A stretch of DNA of 64,000 nucleotides from Distichodus sexfasciatus (Eukaryota; Chordata; Actinopteri; Characiformes; Distichodontidae). The first letter of the stretch is position 1. Each line of letters begins with the position of its first letter. The notes beneath the pieces are model-generated. The model did not search any database. It was not told the origin of the DNA and saw only the letters and a list, made by a program, of their open reading frames with translations. The stretch spans positions 372,001 to 436,000 of the forward strand of contig JAVGVS010000310.1 of the NCBI GenBank assembly GCA_032718565.1. The letters are read 5' to 3'. Of the stretch, positions 1 to 11,700 are shown one piece after another. The translations under genes and the position numbers were made by a program.

Positions 1-1776
1 ATGCAATCACTTCCATTTGTATCAAATCACAAAAAACAACTAAAACACCATTTGACACGTTCATTCTGAGCTGTGGCCCACAGTTGGATTGGCATTTAAT
101 TTTTAGGAAACAAGTACAACGTAAAGACTCAAGTATTTCTTGAAATGGCTAATCTTTACTAATATGAGCAAATTTAAGTATAATTTAATTTAAGTATTTT
201 GGATAATGTCCGAATGTTTTGGTCAATGCAAACCAATTTTTATCTCTGTGTCAGAAATATTCTCAGATATCAGTCATTTTAAAGGTCCAATTTCCTTTGT
301 ACTCTTTTATCTCCACATTCTTGCCGTGAACTGCAGGTCGTGGTGAAATCTTAGTTTAGCAAGGCTTGGTTTTGGGACTTATCAGCCTGGAAAAAGATTC
401 AGTTACAAGATCCCAATAACCTGAGTACTGATTGTATGGTGCAAATCCTCTTGTATAAAAACCCAGGTGTTATTATACTTGTATGAAGTATTTTATCCCT
501 TTTGTGCAGAGTGTGTATATTCTGATTGTCTGTTCTGGGTTTGACCCTGGTTTTACCTGCTGATTTTGGATTTGGATTATTTTGTCTCTCAGAATTGTTT
601 GTTCCATTGTGTTTTGACCTTTTGACCCTGTCATATTTGGAGCTGAACAGAAACTCGGCTCACCTGCATCTTGCCGCTTGGTAACTTTGACCACAGCTGT
701 TGAAGACGTATAAGCTTTGCAATTTGGTGTCTATCAGTAGTCGATATAAACATAGTTAAAGACAATTTAAAAATCATACTGCTACTGAACAACATAAAAG
801 TCTGTTGTGTGCTTTCAAAACTGTAGTCTTAATAACTCCATTTCTGCCTATATATCTATTGCAATATCTTACTTTTAATTACATTCCTTTTACTTTATGC
901 AATATTAATATTTGCCTACCATTTGCATATTTTGTCCAATTGTTCCCCGCATCACAATTTTGACAGAGCACAAAGTAGTCACATCTCCCAGCTCTACTTT
1001 TTCATCGCATAATTGCTGCAAGGCCTCCTCTGCATGCGTACGAATCCTCTCTTTATTTCCCGACTCGCCAAGTCTGGTTTTGTGAGAGTGACTCGAGTTT
1101 ACAGACGACAAATTAACCAGATATTCTAGGCCAAAAAAGCCTCTGAAAGCCCTGGAATGGAGCGCGTGGGGGGAGAAAATGAAGCCGGCAAGCCGAAGGA
1201 TTTCAGCTTCCATTAGCCTCTGATTTTGCAGGTTTCCACCCTTTTAGGAAAGTGGCAAGAAAAACTAGACTCGGGGGGGAAAAAAAGAAAGAGAGAAAGA
1301 GAACAAAATTGGCCAGATGGCAAATAACAAATGATGCAATTTGATCTCGGTCTAATGGATGCCAGTAGAGCATCTGTGGTGATTCAGCCCAATGTAAATC
1401 CCACTTTCATGGCTGTCAGAATGCGCAGCACATCTACACATCTCGTCACACTGCTGACCGCACAACTAATACCAGCATTTTTCTTCTTCAGTGCCAATCT
1501 TAACAGGGTTAGAAGTGAGGAGTGTTGGATCTCAGTCAGACAGCCAAACAAACGTATGGATGGATGAATGGATGGACAGACATCTAGATATACAGACAGA
1601 CAGACAGACAGATAGACAGATAGATAGATAGATAGATAGACTGATTAACTGATTATTGGGCTACTTATCAAGTCCTACCCATTTATCAATGGGTCTGTAA
1701 GTCTCAGTGTCTGCGTCTGACCTTTTTTAGAACTGATGCATTTTGCAAATAACTGTTCTAATGAAGGGGTACTAAC
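1..1776. other. gsg1l intron sequence, no gene seen
   Basis: No further gsg1l exon (TM4 or tail) was found on the minus strand. A moderately GC-rich stretch at about 905-1215 keeps a 102-codon minus-strand frame but has no recognisable domain. The rest is AT-rich single-copy-looking DNA plus the 1590 microsatellite. Confidence 0.6.
1590..1640 (+). repeat. (GACA)n/(GATA)n microsatellite
   Basis: CAGACAGACAGACAGACAGA changes to GATAGATAGATAGATAGA. Confidence 0.9.
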
Positions 1777-1888
1777 CAGAATGACCATCCATAATCCCAA
1801 GTGTGTGGTCTCCAGTCCTCTGGTCCCAGACTCACTGTGATCTGGAACACTTGTGTGTACATCATGTGAGCCACCATCCCCAGTAGAC
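1777..1888 (-). CDS. gsg1l: gsg1l exon 4 (TM3 and second extracellular loop)
   Basis: Entering at phase 1, this exon encodes 36 full codons starting LLGMVAHMMYTQVFQ and including ITVSLGPEDWRPHTWDYGW, then the first two bases of the next codon (Cys in the mammalian protein). The match to human GSG1L is almost residue for residue. The acceptor is ATTCAG|GT and the donor is TTCTG|GTTAGT. It holds the end of TM3 and the conserved second loop. The following exon (LAWGSF in mammals, TM4) is not visible to the left. Confidence 0.92.
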
Positions 1889-3499
1889 CTGAATATGGAA
1901 ATAATCACAAAATTACACTTTTCAAGACTGAAGATATTCAGTATTTGCTGACTTAAGTTCAATTGCTGTTATATCAATGCTATATCTAATCTATTGCTAA
2001 GATATATATGTAAAGAGCTACAATATACAGTACTGTGCAAAAGTTTCAGGCAGGTGTGAAAAAATGCTGTAAACAAAGAATGCTTTCAAAAATGGAAGTG
2101 TTACTCATTTATTTTCATCAATCAACAAAATGCAGTGAAATGCAGTAAATGCAAAGTGCAAGTGTACCTATAAGAATTGATGCTGGTTTGAAGGCAAAAG
2201 GTTGTAACACCAAATATTGATTTACTTTTACTTTTATTCGCTCACTTTGCATTTTGTAAATTAATAAAAATAAACAATCATTATTTATATTTCTGAAAGC
2301 ATTCTTTGTTTACAGCATTTTTTCACACCCGCCTAAAACTTTTGCACAGTACTGTACAGTATTGCTATTTCAATGTTATTTCACATTTCAATACCTGTGT
2401 GGAGAATTAACAACATTTACTCTTAATATATACAGTAGCTGTAGTTACAACACTGATAAATGATTGTTTTACATTTAAATAATTGAAAAAAATATGGCTG
2501 ACATTGACTAATTTACAGTGCAGAGGAGAAATATCCAGGCTTGGAATTGTTTCAGATTGAGTTAATTGTAGCTGATTTGTAAATTTATTAAGTTGCCGAG
2601 GGAAACACGAGAGAATACACGATAAGGAGAATGTGATGTGAGCTGGAGAGAACATTGCAAGAACAGCAATGGGCAAATAAAATATACTTGCAGAAAATAT
2701 GGGGCTATCAAGATGTCTGGATTGGCTGTGTATGTGTGTGCCCCAGTGAGTGTGCATGTCCAAGTGTGTATGTGTGTGTATGTGTGTGTGGGTATGATTG
2801 CGCTGTAGGTTTAGACATATACAAGTTACAGATTAATGACCCATTTGTCCCAGACCTTAAACCATACCGGCAGCTGGTCTGAGCATCGAGAAAAATGTCT
2901 GCAGTGGATTCAGAATTCCAGCTTCAGCTAATACCAACTCGGTTCCCATTACTAACTGTTGCGTGAGTTTGTGGGCGTGATGTTGCTGACTGTTTGCAGC
3001 ACAAAAATAAACCCCTATGCAGCACTCAGAGTGGAAAAACTGAGTTGGAAAAACAGTTTGAATAAATTAGTCCAAATTAGACCCAAAAATGTCAATGCTA
3101 GACTTATCCGAACGTAACTTACATGGCACAGTGTAGCACAAATATAGAGCTGGTGCCACAATTGGATTTTGTATGCACAGTTGAAACAACTTAAACAGAA
3201 ACACTATAAAGACATGATAAATATGTAATCACATAGACTGTAAGTCCAAAATAGCAGAATCTTTATACATTACTTTGGCATATGTTGTTTTGACAGTGTT
3301 ATTAAATAGCTTACTAAAATTAGTTATGCTACTAACGTAACTTAGTTTTTCAGTAGCTTGTAAAAATGTTGCAGCTTCAAAAGTGACTTGTTGCCTTGCA
3401 GTGATGTCACAAAACTGTAGCCACAAACCTGAGCATCATTCATATCAATCACTGCGCTTATGTCAAATGAAAATGTCTGTAAGTCTATCTGTCTGTCTG

Positions 3500-3563
<64 letters not shown>

Positions 3564-5711
3564 GGTACTTCATTTTCATTGGATACAAGCGCAGTACTCA
3601 ATATGCTTGGTACTCAATATGGCGTCGGCTACAGTGTGAACGTGAAAAAAACTAAATTGGTGCTGAATCTGATTGGTGGTGAATTGGCAGAAGCGGCATC
3701 TCATAAACTTTTTTTAAGCTACAACCTACTTAAGATTAAAAGTACCTAAGTTACAGCCAAGCAGTTTGACCAAATGTTAGCTTTTACAAATTATTTCCCT
3801 TTTGCATTCAGAATCAACCTTTCATTATCCACCAAACCTTAGTTACACTACTTTGTGAAATGAAAATGATCACAAATGCTTGTATTGTCATACTTACTAT
3901 ACATGATAATAAAAGTCAGCGAATGACCAAAATGCAACTAACTAACTACATTGCAATAACACTAATTGCAATAACAATGATATTTGTATTTACAAATTAC
4001 ACAGGCATGAAGTTTCTAAGGACACTATCTAAGGATTTTGGACTTTAGTATATGGTATTTTTTTCTAATTACAGAACATGGAATAAGTATATATCAGAGA
4101 GGAAAGCTCTTATTCCTTTCTTCAAGATTAACAAGACACTACGCCTCAGAGCAGCCCCATGCAATGCTTTATTAAAGAGCACTACCAAAAAAGGAGCTCA
4201 AAAAAGGTGAAGATCTTAAAAGGAGCTTCTGCACTCTCAATCCCATGGGGTCTGGCTTTATTTCAATCCCGAAAACTTCATGCCAACCTCTAAGTAAGCT
4301 GATCTCACGGTGAAGCGTAAAATAAACAGACTAACGTCGATCTGGGAAGAAACCGTCGAAACATCAAAAAGTGAAGGATTTGCACTTAGTTTTACTGCCT
4401 TCCAATCAAGCGGAACAGCAAAGAGGGAGAAAGGAACTGATGAAAAAAACTCAATTACTTACTCATATTATTCTGGTAATGTTTTCTTTAATTACTGGAA
4501 AATTGGGGTTTTAGCCTCTTCCGTGACAATGACTATTCCTGCTTCTAACTACTTACTTTCCTACACATGCATATATAATTATGTCAGGGTTATATTAAGA
4601 TATGAGATATAGAGAATCTAGGGGCCTAAAGAAAAAAAACTATGCCAAAAATAAAAATGTTTCAATTTATTGCTTTAATCCAGAACCTCACTTTTTTTAG
4701 TAAAACTCAGAACCTGAAAATGAGGTAATCCTAAATAATTTTACTACTCACCACTAGAAAATGGCAGGAAACACAGCAACACTTTTGATAAATCTGAAAT
4801 AAGTTTATAAAAGTCTAAAGGTGAGATTTCTCCACAAATCATAAACTTTAACTCTGTGACATATTTGTTCGCCAAAGAGATTTTTGGTATGTTTTGAGAG
4901 TGTGTAGAGGTGCAAGCTTCTGCATAATGGATGCGTGTGAAACGAGGGTGCTGGGTTTGGGGGGTTCTGGGGTCTGCCTGAGAACGCAATTGAACAGCAA
5001 TGAAGGCGTTGAGCTTGAGTCCATCGATCACATTACTGGAGTGAAAAAGCTCCAAGCACATTAAACTGAAACCAACCACCAGGAGCATGATGTACAGCAC
5101 CTCAGGAACCTGACAATGAGACTTTAGCAGCTCACACACCGTAAACAAATTAAATATATATATATATACATTAGGGACGATCAAGGCATTTCAGACTGAT
5201 CGAGATCAGGATTTCGACATGATGTCCGCAGTGTGGAAATATTTTACACTGGAAAACGAGACCTGCACAACTGCAACTTGTACTGTCTGTCAATTGAGCA
5301 TTTCACAAGGAGGTAGTAATAGATCCTCATTTAATACCACCAATTTGATCAACCTGTATAAAGAAAAAACACGTAGATGAGTACAGCAAATTCTACTTGG
5401 GTGAAAGGCTGCGTCGAAGCAACACGCACTGGAGGAAACTTTTCAAAAAAAGTAAGTTTTCACACAACAGCGATAACGTAAAAAGGATTACAGGGGCGGG
5501 TGATAGAGTTCATTACTCTTGATATTGGCACTCATACGCCGTGGTTGAGAATATTGGCCTTTTGGGCGGCGTAATATGGAACCACGTTACGCCCTACCCT
5601 CTTGACACTTCATATCCAGACACAGAGCTACGAGCGCCAACACACACTGTTCCAGCACTGTGTCTGATATGAAGTGTCAGCACCAGAGGCGTAACAGCTC
5701 AACTCCAATAG

Positions 5712-5755
<44 letters not shown>

Positions 5756-8700
5756 TTTTTTTAAATATCTTGTTTATTTCAACAACATTACAATATACTG
5801 TGATATATTGCAGCTCCGTATGGGTTTAGCCGGGTGAATTTTGTCTGTCAGCTCTGTTTACTAACGACAACGACCAACTCTCTCTTTGGCCCTCGTCATT
5901 AGCAAACAGGAAAAAAAGGAAAGGAAAGGCTCAGAAGGATTAAACAATGTTTGCACAGTTTTTTTGGACACGACGCCCAACCAGCTGCTTCTACGTTTTG
6001 GAAGTGCTCGAGTCTTAACTGAAAGTTACTGAGGGGATAAACATTGGCTAAACCCCAGAAGGGAAAAATAGTAATATTGTTGACAGTGTGAAGAAGTTTC
6101 GCAAATTCCCATGCTGTTTGTTTGTTTTAACAGGTGATGTGTTTGGATTATCAGTCTTGTAGAAGTCATGACGGCCCATTGTTTATGAGCCATGAGTGTT
6201 CGATGTACAAAGTAAAACATGCCCCAGTAGTCTCTTTTGTACGAAAGGCAATAGATGACATGTTAGTAACTTGCAGCTGAACATGATTCGTTCTTGAGCT
6301 GCAAATATAACTTTTTTTCTTTTATAAAAGTTTGTGAAGCTTAATAGATCATTACAATCTAATCTCTTTATTTTACTTTATAAAGAACCTCAAATTAATC
6401 AACTATTCTGCAAAAATTGTCTTTGTATTATAGGTTGTCTTATTGTGGTCTTTTTGACCACTAGGCTACCCTTAAAACATTTCAGAGGAACTTGAATAAA
6501 CAGATAAAAAGACAATGTGCTGTCTCACTGGGTGTTTGGCTCTCATTTATGCCGGTTAAATGAGGCATTCCCATGGCGACAACATCTGCGGAGGAGTAAA
6601 CAAGTTGCCGCTCAGGTCTCTCTCCGAGAAACTGAAAGCCATTTTCCGCAAGTGATCAGGGGAAATCTCTTATCTTGTCAGCTGCTCTCAGGGGCATTTC
6701 CACAACAGCTATCAGCGCTGCTCATTAGCGACGTCCCTCATCGTCCCGCTGGCGGCTCTCCCCCACGAAAAACTGGTGCTGGTAACACAAAATTGACTCC
6801 AAACCAGCACCAAAGCTTTACTGGTCGGGAACTAGGCCCTAAAAATCCTTCACCTGTTTGATTTGGGTTGGGTCGTAAGGGCAACCTGAACTGACCCAAG
6901 CTAAACTGGACTGACGAATGGAGGCAACGTTCAGTTCTAGTGTAGGAGAGGTCTGAACCAACCAGAAATGCATGGATGTAGGGCTCTGGTTCTTAGGGCC
7001 TCTTTTTACCCATCAAATTTAGGATGTTCTACTCGATCTAAAACAGAAGAGTGAAGGGTGAAGGATCAAGTGAGCTTGCATTTTTTAGGGCAACACTTAG
7101 CCTGTCTGATTCTGGTGAAGAGGTCTGACGCAATCAAATTGGATAAGGAAAGTGTGGCAAGTAGTGCAGTTTTTTGGGCCCCCTTTTGCCCATGGTCACC
7201 AGTTGGTGAAGGCGGATAAAGGTTGTTTTTTTTAGGACCTTCCTGTGCACATGTGATTTGGGTCAGGCAAATAGGGTCAGGCGGTCCGATTTGAGTCTTA
7301 CCATCCATTTTTTTTATTTTAAGTTTAAGTTTGTATATTGTATCTTTTTATTTTTCTATTTTATTATATTTTTTTAATTCTTTGCCTAAACTGCACAGTC
7401 AAAAGAGCAGATCAGCATACATTTGACTGCATGTTGTACCTGTATAATTTGCATGTGACAAGTAAAGAATCTTGAATCTTGAATCCAGAAGAGGACAGAC
7501 CCAACTTCTTTCAGATGGCCAAATGGAGGTGAAGGCTGAGATATTTATTGCCTCCATTTGCCTGTACGATTTAGACTGGTTGAAGTAGGTCTGGCAAATT
7601 GGGTCAGGCCGTGGTTTTTAGAGCCTCTCTTCACTCATCTGATTTGGATGTAGAAGAAGTCAGACTCAAGACAAGTCGGACAGGGAAAGGAAGGCGAAGC
7701 CTGCACCTTTCTTCAGCCAAATTTTGGAAGCCGGCGTCATTTTCAAAACATAGCACCAGTTCATAATTGGTGCAGTGCAATAGAGAAGGGGCACCTTAGG
7801 GGAGACCACACACCTGAAACAAATGGAGAAAGGGAGATGAAGTCTGCAGATTTTAGGGCATCCCATTGTCTTTTAGACTCAGGTCAGGTTGGACCTCTTC
7901 CCCCACTGAACTCACCTTGATCTTTTGTTTATGCACCGCTGAACCTTGCAAGGTTCTGCCTTTTCGCACCTGGTGCCCCCAAACCTACATACTCCCCCAC
8001 CAGCCTCGTCTGGGTTTGAAGTGGTTTCGTGGTGAGCATTAAAGCAGAGCGATGCAACCCGGGTGATGAAACGAGGCCGACCTGAGATGTGACAGCTATG
8101 TGCAATATTTATATCCACAGCAGTCATTTTACAGAGTTATGGAGTCTAGACCCTTCTTAAGAAGCTGCCATAAACCCATCAAGAAGACTCAATATTTTTG
8201 ACTCATGCTGTCTCAGAGTACTTGAAATGGACAAACCTGAGTAAAAATCTGATCACCAATTAGCTTTTTTATTCTCCCCACTAGCTGTCACATATGACAA
8301 TAGTAGGGCAGAAACATGCTTTAAATTAGACTTCAATTTTATTTGAGTAGGGTCCATATATTTTGCAGAATAAAAATAAAGGAAAGCGAAAAACAACAGG
8401 AAAGTGAAACATTTTAGTCATTTACAGTATTTACAATAGCTCCTCAAACAATTTTTATTTTATAATCTGAAACACAAATCAAGCATTGAAATATGTTTTC
8501 TTTTTAGAAACGGTGACCCAGGCCTTGAAATCTATTTTTCTGGTCTTAAACAACCCAGAACCCTCTAAACTTTCCCTTTCCAACATAAAGAGAACTATTC
8601 GAAAGAAACTGCTGCATCCTTCACTTCCCAAACAGATTCTGGGGCGACCCTGAATAGACCTTAATTAGCCTGCAAATTTCATTTTCCTTGCATGTTAAGA

Positions 8701-11700
8701 ATGAATTAAAGATGTGTTGTTTATGCAGATTCTTTAAGACTGAGATGACTTGTGAAGAAGATAAATTTCATTACGCAAACATGGCATTTTCTCTGAACAT
8801 GTCGGCCAGCATCAAGTCAACTTTTCCAATCATGCACTAACCTGAAAAAAGACAAGTCGCTTTAGAAACTGAATGGATCGCATTACTGAACGGTAATGAC
8901 ACATCTAAAAGGGGTAACGTATTGGATTGCATATTCACTCTTGTGCAGCTTAAATAGCTATTTGCAGATAAGCAAAAGTATTAAGTGTTTTATGCCAGGC
9001 ATTGCTTATTTCTCGTCCAGTTTGCACTTACTACTACACTCTGAGTACTACAGAGTATACTACAAAAATATATATTGTAAAATGTGTTTATAGAGTGCTA
9101 TTAACCCATTAATAAACAAAAAATGACTACATTTATGATTCAGTTTATTTCATGCATTACTTTTCATCCTTAATTAACATTACCTAATATATTACAGGAA
9201 CATTTGTTCCCAAATGGTCATTATTAATGCATGACTCGTGTGTTATGCGTTAATAAAAGTCATAATTTTCATCAAATGATGTTGTTACTAGAAGTTCAAT
9301 ATATACTCTCCACTGTGACTCATACATACATAACTGACACAACTTTGTTAAACTGGCCAACTTTTCAAATTCTTCACTGTTGCATTTAGAATTAAATAAA
9401 TAAAGTTATTATATTCATTTTAATGTGTAGCTATGATACCTTACAAAAAACAAAAACCTTTTAGAAATTGTCTGGATGAAGACGTCATTGATGATGAAAC
9501 CGACCGACAGCATTAGTGACTTTGTGCCAGTGTCTATGACATGTGAAGATTTTACTAGCGCTCATGACTAATTCTCCAATTAAGACACTTGTGTTGGCCA
9601 CTTTTGGCAGGTTTATTTTGTGAATATCCAATAATAAATGGAAAAAATTAGGTGATGCCTGTAAAATTAAATCACCAATTTTTTGCCTCCATCGTTTTTC
9701 ACAACCTTTACAAATCTGGGGTGAATTTTAGAAATGTTTACCAATGTCGGTTACCACTAGGCTTGAGATCAATAAGTTTTTTGTGAAAATTAGAAAATTT
9801 GCACACCATTTTCAATATAATAAACATTTTAAGATAATTAAATCAGTAGACAAACTTTTAGTTGTCTTTCAGCTATCAGCTTTTCTGTATAGAGTTTAAG
9901 GGAGTAATAAGTCTTGCAGAAAAGTAATGAAGCTCCTGTGAAGCATTTCATTGTTCCTGGACAGATGAATTTGAAACTTTTTTAATTTGTCACCGTTCAC
10001 CTGTTAAAGATTGAATGTGCCATAAAAAGAAATGAAGCCTTAGATCGTTATATATAAAGATTTTTTTTTGTCAGATCACAACCATGCGGTCATGATTAAG
10101 AGCGGGTGAAAATAAATCGCACGTCGTTTTTCAAGTCGTTTTTCAAAAAAAATTTCCCCAGAGGTCATGGAGTGCATTTGTTGGGAAGAAAACACGAGTC
10201 AGCTGCATGTGATAGACACACATATTTATCACGTATATCACGCAAGGCCGTGAAGAAGTGTCTACAAGGGCAGACATGCTATTCGTGGCTGTAGGACGAT
10301 CTTGAGCGCGGAGCTAACGACACTCATTACTCACCTCTCTCCGATGCCGGCGCCAGATCAATAAAGCTCCTGCATTTCTCACCTGGTGGAAAAAAAGAAG
10401 CAGAAGGCGAGCACCATGTTAACATCTGTGTTGCACTTTCTCAAACAATACTGACTGTGCCTCCCCCGAGCCTCCAACACTCAGCTTCACCTTTGCTGTC
10501 TATATTCAGATGCTAACAGTTTTTTTTCCCAGGCTGATGCTCACGGCTAAATGTTTTTATACAAAGGCAATTTAACTTTATGTTCTCTTTTATCATAAAC
10601 AATTTTGACAACAATAAAGTGATCATAAGAGGAAAGAGTGTTAAAATAACATGAATCTGTTTATAGAACTTTACTTTGAACTTGCCGTTGCATTCATGGG
10701 AATGCAAAACTATTACATAGAAAGGCAAAATTATTGCATGGAAACGTAAAACTAGAGGGAATACAAAGCTATTGCGTGCATTGGATTGTAAAACTATTGC
10801 ATAGTAATGCAAAACAAGTGCATGCATAGGAATGGAAAATACTGTATGCATGGGAATGGCACACTATTTCATAAAGGGAAGACAAAGGAATGCGTGGAAA
10901 TGCAAACTACTGAAGGCAAGAGAATGTGGAACTATCGCATGCATAGAGATGCAAAACTATTCTATGTGAATGCAAAACTACTGCACAAAACTTTGGGATG
11001 CAAAATTATTGCATAAAACACAAAAGTATTGCATGAAACACAAAATCATTGTATGAAATGATCAACTATTGCAAGAGAAAGCAAAAAATATTGCATGGGA
11101 ACGCACTGTCACTACCGTCATCGGTACTGATGGCCACTAAGCAAGTTACTCCCTGAAATAAGGAAATGGAAGTCACTCTGGTGTTTTCTGTCAACACTTG
11201 ACTGATACAATCTTTGCACATCTCATTGGACATAATGGTAGATGCCTCTTTAGAATTTTCATATGCAGCTGCCGCAGATCATATGCACATTCAATGGAAA
11301 AAAGATCATTTCAGAACCAGTTGTATTCTGCATGTAACTATATTGCACAGTTTCTAAAGTTTTTCTGTTAATAGTCTATGTATATATATCTTTTGCTTAC
11401 TCTATGTGCCTTATTTGTTCTTACTGTAGAAACTGGAGCCATGTCATCTCGTCTCTCTATGTACATGTATATAGTAGAGATGACAATAAAGTTTACTTTG
11501 ACTTGATAAGGACATCTACTACATACCTTAAATATGAATATAATTTTCATTAAATCCCATATGTGACCCGATCTGCCGTAATGAGTCGGAAGTCGGCGTT
11601 CTATTTATTTAGATATGGGCCGATTATGTTGACAAACGTCAAAAATATCGATTCTTCTTTTTTGGTCTTATATGAAAGAAAAGGTCGTCAAAATTAATCT

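Larger units (their letters stand above)
5110..10334. other. gsg1l intron 2
   Basis: It holds the 5603 hairpin, the 6830-7900 tandem repeat and, at 7916-8081, an open minus-strand segment with consensus splice sites at both ends. The stretch 8280-10300 is AT-rich with nothing recognised. No GVLWLSV-encoding exon was seen. Confidence 0.55.

Noticed and set aside
905..1213. 102-codon minus-strand frame as a further gsg1l exon
   Set aside because: The translation does not match TM4 or the cytoplasmic tail of GSG1L, and no splice pair fits the phase of exon 4.
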